A stretch of DNA of 64,000 nucleotides from an uncultured Myxococcales bacterium (GTDB taxonomy: Bacteria; Myxococcota_A; UBA9042), in contig CAISBR010000147.1 in NCBI GenBank assembly GCA_903883645.1, positions 88,482-152,481 on the forward strand. The letters are read 5' to 3'. The notes below the pieces were generated by a model. That model worked only from the letters and a program-made list of their open reading frames with translations. It did no database searches and had not been told where the DNA came from. This document shows, piece after piece, positions 59,243 through 64,000 of this stretch. The number at the start of each line of letters is the position of its first letter. Position 1 is the first letter of the stretch. A program made the position numbers and the translations under genes.

Positions 59243-60016
59243 CTACACCTTGCTTTTGTCGGTAATGTCGACGCCAATGTCGGGGATGGCAAAGTCGTCG
59301 TCACTGAGCGACGGGGCCTTGAGCGCCGGTGTCGACGAGGCCGGAATCAGCCCCATCTTGGCCTTGAGCGCCATCAGCGCGTCGGTCGGCCCCTTGGTCT
59401 GCTCTAGCTTCTTAAAGCGATCTTCAAGGCTTGCGCCCGAGATGTCGGACGACAGCTCACCCGCCGCCGCCGCTTCGGCCTCCATCTGATCGACCTTCTC
59501 GCTCATCCGGCCAAAGGCATCGAACGCCGAGTTGTCGTTCAGGCCCGCCATGGTGTTCTGGATGGTCTTTTGCGCTTCGGCCCGCTTGGCGCGCGCGATC
59601 ATCAGGTCTTTCTTGCGCTTGGCCTCGTCGATCTTCTCGTTGAGCTGTACCAGCGAGCTGCGCAGTTGCTCGGCCGCGGCCTTCTGCTGCTGCCACTGGG
59701 TCTTCCACTGCTCGGCCAGCGCCGACTCGCTCTGGTTGCGCGACAGGGCCTCTTGCGCCAAGCCGTCGTCGCCGGCCTGCACCGCGAGCATCGCCTTGCG
59801 CTCCCACTCGGCCGACGCTTGCTGGGCCGCCGTCATCTTGGCGTACAAACGCTTCTCGTCGGCGATCGCCACGGCCACCATCTGCTTGGCCTGGATGAAC
59901 TGGTCGCGCATGTCGATGAGCAACTGGTTCAGGATCTTCTCGGGGTCTTCTGCCGAGCTGACCATGGAGTTGATGTTCGAGCGCAGCAAAAGGCCGATGC
60001 GGTCAAAAATGCTCAT
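59243..60016 (-). CDS. pspA: PspA/IM30 family membrane-stress protein
   Basis: The 257-residue protein is nearly all helix, as expected for PspA/Vipp1/ESCRT-III-like proteins. The N-terminal amphipathic helix (MSIFDRIGLLLRSNINSMVS) for membrane binding is followed by EDPEKILNQLLIDMRDQFIQAKQMVA and a long coiled coil to about residue 190. The C-terminal 60 residues are a flexible extension (ALKAPSLSDDDFAIPDIG, ending DITDKSKV), which may be a Vipp1-like tail. These proteins assemble on damaged membranes and protect proton-motive force. No PspB/C/F homologues are visible nearby. The gene lies between ybjN (51 nt upstream) and the YkgJ-like gene (45 nt downstream), suggesting a three-gene operon. 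Confidence 0.95.
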   Translation of the reverse strand: MSIFDRIGLLLRSNINSMVSSAEDPEKILNQLLIDMRDQFIQAKQMVAVAIADEKRLYAKMTAAQQASAEWERKAMLAVQAGDDGLAQEALSRNQSESALAEQWKTQWQQQKAAAEQLRSSLVQLNEKIDEAKRKKDLMIARAKRAEAQKTIQNTMAGLNDNSAFDAFGRMSEKVDQMEAEAAAAGELSSDISGASLEDRFKKLEQTKGPTDALMALKAKMGLIPASSTPALKAPSLSDDDFAIPDIGVDITDKSKV

Positions 60017-60067
60017 GATGGATTCCTTATTTGCGAAAAGTTGCCGTTGCCTGCGAGCAGAGCCCGC

Positions 60068-60469
60068 TTAGTCCTTGAGCAGCCCAAGCAGCTCGACGCG
60101 GTGGTCGGTGATCGCCTGGCTCAGCGAGTCGATGGCCGCCTGGAACTCGTTGCTATCTAGATTCTCGAGTTGCATGACCTCGACCGCGACGATCGCTTGG
60201 TCTTCGAGCGCATAGGCGCCCTGCAGCATGTCGCTGGCGTTCAGTTGCAGCAAGCGCTGAAACAACGCCGCGCGCTTGGCATCGCTAAGGGTAGCGGGCA
60301 CTTCGGCCAGCTTGACCCGAAAAATCACCAGCGGCTCCGTGATATGCACCACGATCTGAGCACCGCCCCACGCGTCATCGTGCAGCAGCCATGTACCGGG
60401 ACCGGCCTGCTCGGAGGGGATGTTGCTCGAAATCACATAATTTTCAAAATCTTCCAACGTTCGCGCCAT
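60068..60469 (-). CDS. YbjN-domain protein
   Basis: The 133-residue protein fits the YbjN / type III chaperone-like fold: TWLLHDDAWGGAQIVVHITEPLVIFRVKLAEVP in the strand region, then RAALFQRLLQLNASDMLQGAYALEDQAIVAVEVMQLENLDSNEFQAAIDSL. These small cytoplasmic proteins usually bind partner proteins, and E. coli YbjN affects stress and motility phenotypes. The start at 60469 was chosen because homology begins with MARTLEDFENYV; the frame stays open far upstream without support. It is the first gene of the operon with pspA and has a good promoter at 60569-60597. Confidence 0.8.
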   Translation of the reverse strand: MARTLEDFENYVISSNIPSEQAGPGTWLLHDDAWGGAQIVVHITEPLVIFRVKLAEVPATLSDAKRAALFQRLLQLNASDMLQGAYALEDQAIVAVEVMQLENLDSNEFQAAIDSLSQAITDHRVELLGLLKD

Positions 60470-60568
60470 TATGGGGCCCCAACGCAGCTGCACCGCGCAG
60501 CCAGAAATCCAACCGCAGTCGGCCACGAAAACCACCCGGTCTTCGCCAGTGCCTCTGCCACTGCTGCG

Positions 60569-60597
60569 AGTGTAGGGGCGCGTCCGCCGTTGTGCAA
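60569..60597 (-). promoter_or_regulatory. Promoter of the ybjN-pspA-ykgJ-like operon
   Basis: On the minus strand: TTGCAC (60592-60597), 17-nt spacer, TACACT (60569-60574). The expected start near 60562 leaves a leader of about 93 nt before the ATG at 60469. No sigma-54 element is apparent, unlike enterobacterial psp operons. Confidence 0.5.
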
Positions 60598-60698
60598 CCG
60601 GGCTTAGAATCGCGGTGGCTTGGCGGCGCTTGCTGAGCGAACAGGGGCGAAGTAGCCTGCAGGCGCTGCATAGGGCGCGGCAAGGCAGAGGGGTGACG

Positions 60699-61556
60699 AT
60701 GCGCAAGTCCGCACAACAAACGGGGCGCATGGGCCACATGGCCGCGGTCATGGCGGCCGCAATGCTGTCGAGCTGCCAGGTGGCCCCGCCGCCGCCGCCC
60801 GCTCCGGCGCCTCTGGCGCAGCTGCTGACCGGGGTACAGAACGAAAACAAGGCCTTCGAAGAACTGCACGCCAGCGGTCCCGTGGCGGCGCAAGCCCTGG
60901 GTGCGCTCAACGGCAAGCTGCAGTCGGTCGGCTACTTTCGCCGGGTGCCGGCGCAGCCCGCCACCGAGCTGCTGCAGAGTGCCCTGCGGCGGCTGGCGGC
61001 GCAAAAAGGCCTGTCGTTCAAGGCGATTGAAATCAAGGCGCCCGCCGATCGACCGGTACCGCCGTCGGCCAAGCTTGCCCCGGGTCAGCGCTGGGAGCCC
61101 CAAGTCGACGACTTTCGTGGCGTGCTCCAGCTCCGCCTGGATATTTCGGGTGCGCCCAAAGATATCGCGGCCTTCATCGACTCGCTGCCCGAGCAGGTCG
61201 ACCGGCTGGTGATCATCACCGAGCGCGAAGTGTTCAGCAACGGCGCAGTGTTAAAGGCCGAAGCCTACTTCGAGCGCCAGCTTCCAGCGCCCGAGGTGCA
61301 GCTGGCCTGGCCCTCGCTGGCGGAGCGATTGCGGGCGGCGGGCTACCGCGACGGCGACCCGGCGCTGCAAAATGCGCCCGAGTTCAAAGAGTTGAAGAAG
61401 CAAGTTGAGCTCGGCCAGGTGCGCTTGCCCGATGTGCGGCGCCTGGTGCAGATCAGCGCCGATTTTCCGCGCTGGCAGCTGCGTTGGCAGTTCTTCGAAG
61501 ATCGCGGCCGCGCCGAGATGACGATGCACGGCAACCAGATCATGGGGTTGCAATAG
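60699..61556 (+). CDS. Lipoprotein of unknown function
   Basis: The 285-residue protein has a lipoprotein signal (MAAVMAAAMLSSC, Cys26) followed by a Pro-rich stretch (APPPPPAPAP). The mature part has an N-terminal helical segment with paired strands (LQLRLDISGAPKDIAAFIDSLPEQVDRLVIITEREVFSNG) resembling the ferredoxin-like PilO/GspM-type fold of pilus and secretion-system assembly proteins. The C-terminal part is helical. Family assignment is uncertain. The ATG at 60699 follows GAGGGG; the frame extends upstream without support. It is divergent from the ybjN promoter region and convergent with the PEGA protein, with 36 nt between the stops. Confidence 0.63.
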   Translation: MRKSAQQTGRMGHMAAVMAAAMLSSCQVAPPPPPAPAPLAQLLTGVQNENKAFEELHASGPVAAQALGALNGKLQSVGYFRRVPAQPATELLQSALRRLAAQKGLSFKAIEIKAPADRPVPPSAKLAPGQRWEPQVDDFRGVLQLRLDISGAPKDIAAFIDSLPEQVDRLVIITEREVFSNGAVLKAEAYFERQLPAPEVQLAWPSLAERLRAAGYRDGDPALQNAPEFKELKKQVELGQVRLPDVRRLVQISADFPRWQLRWQFFEDRGRAEMTMHGNQIMGLQ

Positions 61557-61592
61557 GCTAAACTCGAGTCGCTTGAACGCAAGTTGCTTGAG

Positions 61593-62843
61593 CTAGAACT
61601 GGATGAGCAGCCCGCCCGTGCCCGCCTGATACTGCGGCGCAGTGGCCTTGGGGCCGGGAGCCAGCGCGTAGGCCGCCGCCGATCCACCCGCTACGGCGAC
61701 CAAAATCGTCCAGAACCACCAGCGCTTGTAGATCGGCTTGGCCTGCACTTCGCCGGGCATATCGGGCGCGACAATGGTGCGCGGCTTCATCACTTCGTCG
61801 ACCATCTTGTCGATCTGCTCGCGCGTCTCTTTATCGCGGTTTTCCCACTTAATATCGCGGGCCACCTGATTGATCACCTGGCGACTATCCAGGTTGGCGA
61901 GGGCCATTTGCACGCGCATCTTCTCGCGGGCGCCACTGGCCCGCAGCAGCAGCACATAGGGCGTACCGGTCAGGCCCCCCACAGAGCTGAGCGAATCTGG
62001 GCTGTTCTCACCCGCCACCACCTTGACGAGGCCCCGGGCCACCGAGTCAAAGGCCACCGCGCGCTGCGCCGCTTCGAGGTGTTCGTCGACGACTTGGCCG
62101 GCCTTGTCGATGGTCACTTTGCGCGCCTTGCGCTTGAAGCCCTGCTTGCTGATGGCGATGAGCTGATCGCCCTTCGTCGAGGTAGCAAATGTAGGCGTCA
62201 GGCCCATGTAGCGGCCATTGACGTACACGCGCGCATTGGGCGGATCGGTACGAATCTCGAAGTCGACCTCTTCGCGCCCAGAGACATTCTTGCGCGCCGT
62301 ATCGAGCGCCGCCTGCGCCTTGGGCGAGAACTCCGACACATCGAGCGTGGTCTTCTGGTCGGCCTGCACCGCCTTCTCGAAGTTCTTGGCCGCGCCCTTG
62401 GGGTCGCCCGACAGAAACATCGCCGCCCCCAGCAGCGCCATCGTCTTGGGCACCACGGTGGTATCGCCCAGAACCGCGTAAGCAATTAGGTAGTTACCAA
62501 CGGCATTGTCAAAATCTTCGGCTGCGTCGTCGGCATTGCCCGCCTTCAGCTTGGTCATGCCGCTTTTAACGAGCTGTTCCGCGGTCTTTGCACTCGACGT
62601 CTGGATTTCTTCGCCGCCCAAATTCAGCGCCGCATCAAAGTCGGTGTAGCGAACCTGCTTGTTTTTCTTCAGGGCGCGCGCCGTGTCGAACGCAATCTCT
62701 CTGGTCGCCGCTTCTTCTGGCGAAAGATCGATGAGCGACAGCAGCATGGCGTCGTCTGCCGCTGCCGGTCGCGCCACCGCGCTACCCAGGAGCAAAAGCA
62801 GCAGCCAAGCCGTCGCCCGGAGCAGCGCAGGGGTCTGGGACAT
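61593..62843 (-). CDS. PEGA-domain exported protein with TPR-like region
   Basis: The 416-residue protein has a signal peptide (LLLLLLGSAVARPAAA), a helical region (about 45-190) with TPR-like turns (NADDAAEDFDNAVGNYLIAYAVLGD, DPKGAAKNFEKAVQAD), then a PEGA domain (about 200-255: EVDFEIRTDPPNARVYVNGRYMGLTP). Near the C-terminus is one transmembrane helix (about 375-397, WWFWTILVAVAGGSAAAYAL), followed by a short tail ending GGLLIQF. PEGA domains occur in surface and wall-associated proteins. This architecture is common in Myxococcota, often in operons of unknown function. The ATG at 62843 is favoured over 62849 because GAGG lies at better spacing. It is downstream of the phospholipase D-like gene on the same strand. 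Confidence 0.75.
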   Translation of the reverse strand: MSQTPALLRATAWLLLLLLGSAVARPAAADDAMLLSLIDLSPEEAATREIAFDTARALKKNKQVRYTDFDAALNLGGEEIQTSSAKTAEQLVKSGMTKLKAGNADDAAEDFDNAVGNYLIAYAVLGDTTVVPKTMALLGAAMFLSGDPKGAAKNFEKAVQADQKTTLDVSEFSPKAQAALDTARKNVSGREEVDFEIRTDPPNARVYVNGRYMGLTPTFATSTKGDQLIAISKQGFKRKARKVTIDKAGQVVDEHLEAAQRAVAFDSVARGLVKVVAGENSPDSLSSVGGLTGTPYVLLLRASGAREKMRVQMALANLDSRQVINQVARDIKWENRDKETREQIDKMVDEVMKPRTIVAPDMPGEVQAKPIYKRWWFWTILVAVAGGSAAAYALAPGPKATAPQYQAGTGGLLIQF

Positions 62844-62956
62844 AGGCATCTTCCTCGCAGGTCCCCCAACCAGGCGGAACTGCCGCATTGTGGGGCGAAG
62901 CGGCGCGATTGTCCAACTTGGCGCCAATGGCTAAAAGTCTTAGTTAAGTCAAGGCG

Positions 62957-64000
62957 TTACTGCCATGCAGTGCCGGTCGTCCACAGGCCGCCAAAGTAGG
63001 TCTTGAGGTCGCTGACCGCTTGGTTGCCACTGAATTTGGCGCCGACCTCGTGGTACGACGTAAAGCCGCCGTAGCCCCAGTTGTTGCTGCCCATGATGAC
63101 CGTGTTGTCGACCACCATGAATTTGGCGTGGGTGATCTTGGCGGCCGTGGCGATCTTGACGTCGCAGCCCAGCTTTTTCAAATAGTCGCCGGCCGCTTTG
63201 TTAAAGGCGGCGCTGCCGTCGCCCGCGTCGTAGCTCATGTCGAGGACGACCTGCACCTTGGCCCCGCGCGTCACGGCCGCGCCGATCTTGTTCACGGTCT
63301 TGGTCACCATCGAGCTGCCGTCGGTGGGGTCGACGTTCATGCCATAGGTGCACAGTAGGATGGTGCTGCCCGACTTGGCGCCATCGAGCATGGGGCCTGC
63401 CAGTGCCGCAAACCCACCGTCGGCGTAGAGCGTGGCCACCGTCGAGCCGCCTGAGGGCATACTCACGTTGATATTCGGTGTCTTCCACAGCTTGTCGAGC
63501 CACGTGTGCAGCTGTGCGGTCAGCCCGGCATCGCGCACCAAGATGTTGGTCTCGTTGTTCTTAGAGATCGAGGTACTCGACCAATTGGTCGACCCGATCA
63601 CAAACCCCTGCTCGCTAGCGACAATTTTGGCGTGGGTGCGCAGCTTGCTGCTGTCCATGATCACCGACACACCGGCCGCCTTGAGCGTATCCATAGTGTC
63701 TTTGTTGTAGGCAATCTCTTGATCCAGCAGAACCTTTACGTCGACACCGCGATTTTGCGCACCGATCAGGGCCTTGACCAACAGGTCGGGCGCATCGCCT
63801 ACCCCTGTCTCAAATTGCACCACCCGCAGCTTCTGCTGGGCCGTTTGAATGACCTCGTTGGCGCGGCCAAAGTATTTGGTATTGGTCACTAATTCAACAG
63901 GATCGCCCTGCGATAGCTTGCTGGTCGGCGGCTGGCCCTGGGTGTCGTCGCCCGGGCTCACACTGCCCGTGTCGTCGCCGCCGCTGCTGTCGGTGCCTGC
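62957..64000 (-). CDS. Phospholipase D-like protein, 5' end beyond the window
   Basis: The frame is open to the right edge, beginning in a Gly/Ser/Asp/Thr-rich linker (AGTDSSGGDDTGS), so the start and any signal peptide lie outside; 347 residues are visible. Two PLD half-sites are present. The second is intact: HAKFMVVD with GSNNW. The first reads HAKIVASE with GSTNW, with Glu at the usual Asp position. Both halves have the HxK(x)4(D/E)(x)5GSxN layout. PLD-family enzymes cleave phosphodiesters (phospholipids, nucleic acids) through a His intermediate. The acidic Ser/Gly linker resembles the post-lipobox linkers of the neighbouring lipoproteins, so this is probably an exported, lipid-anchored enzyme. 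A GTG at 63961 could start a shorter form, but the linker argues against it. Confidence 0.85.
   Translation of the reverse strand, partial: AGTDSSGGDDTGSVSPGDDTQGQPPTSKLSQGDPVELVTNTKYFGRANEVIQTAQQKLRVVQFETGVGDAPDLLVKALIGAQNRGVDVKVLLDQEIAYNKDTMDTLKAAGVSVIMDSSKLRTHAKIVASEQGFVIGSTNWSSTSISKNNETNILVRDAGLTAQLHTWLDKLWKTPNINVSMPSGGSTVATLYADGGFAALAGPMLDGAKSGSTILLCTYGMNVDPTDGSSMVTKTVNKIGAAVTRGAKVQVVLDMSYDAGDGSAAFNKAAGDYLKKLGCDVKIATAAKITHAKFMVVDNTVIMGSNNWGYGGFTSYHEVGAKFSGNQAVSDLKTYFGGLWTTGTAWQ

Noticed and set aside
62918..62927. TTGGCGCCAA palindrome as a terminator or operator
   Set aside because: Ten bases only, no U-tract in the right direction and no second copy; chance occurrence is likely in GC-rich DNA.

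Overview
The window is GC-rich and gene-dense, with little intergenic space. It reads as a chromosomal segment of a myxobacterium-like member of the Myxococcota. The evidence is a MYXO-CTERM-like C-terminus on a DUF2330 protein, many lipoproteins with Asp/Thr-rich linkers, CTDC-type and MopE-type cysteine-rich repeats, an FHA-domain sigma-54 activator beside a Ser/Thr kinase, a DUF6178 protein and a probable TIGR04551-type outer-membrane protein. I see no rRNA, recognisable tRNA, CRISPR array, insertion sequence or prophage. The single tyrosine recombinase looks like housekeeping XerC/XerD.

Layout. 1-9.7 kb holds the 3' part of a heavy-metal RND pump, an AI-2E family permease, an M19 dipeptidase with an altered metal ligand, methylmalonyl-CoA decarboxylase (scpB), the DUF2330/MYXO-CTERM protein, xerC/D and an exported beta-barrel candidate. 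9.7-11.8 kb encodes an OmpR-type regulator and a histidine kinase with no real periplasmic domain. 11.9-22 kb is a minus-strand block of three paralogous large lipoproteins (alternating CTDC-like cysteine repeats and MAM/jelly-roll-like domains) plus a membrane-anchored HEAT-repeat protein. 22-30.4 kb, also minus strand, runs from an ECF sigma factor with a fused zinc-finger tail through a zinc-ribbon Ser/Thr kinase, a DksA-type protein, an FHA sigma-54 activator and a GT39 membrane glycosyltransferase to an outer-membrane protein.

30.5-36 kb has a CusRS-like two-component system that overlaps a convergent lipoprotein gene, then two exported proteins. 36-42 kb is pdxJ-nnr followed by a MopE/kelch lipoprotein. 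42-48 kb has a lipoprotein with a cysteine-phosphatase signature, a CAP-domain lipoprotein, trxB and two translationally coupled lipoproteins. 48-51 kb is a membrane-spanning pseudokinase with low-complexity repeats, and a VOC protein. 51.6-56.5 kb carries a lipoprotein, a BolA-monothiol glutaredoxin pair, an SCP2-like protein, a DUF6178 protein and an outer-surface protein. 56.5-64 kb has cysK, a YbjN-PspA-YkgJ/FliB-like operon, two envelope proteins and an exported phospholipase D-like protein cut by the right edge.

The main theme is the cell envelope and its regulation. About half of the genes encode exported, lipid-anchored or membrane proteins. Two two-component systems, a Ser/Thr kinase, a pseudokinase, a phosphatase-like lipoprotein, an ECF factor and a sigma-54 activator provide signalling capacity. 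The best candidates for undescribed biology are the three-paralog lipoprotein block (possibly modified by the nearby GT39 enzyme), the lipid-anchored HCx5RT phosphatase, the pseudokinase, and the YkgJ/FliB-like protein in the PspA operon. All functional links between genes are inferred from sequence and proximity.
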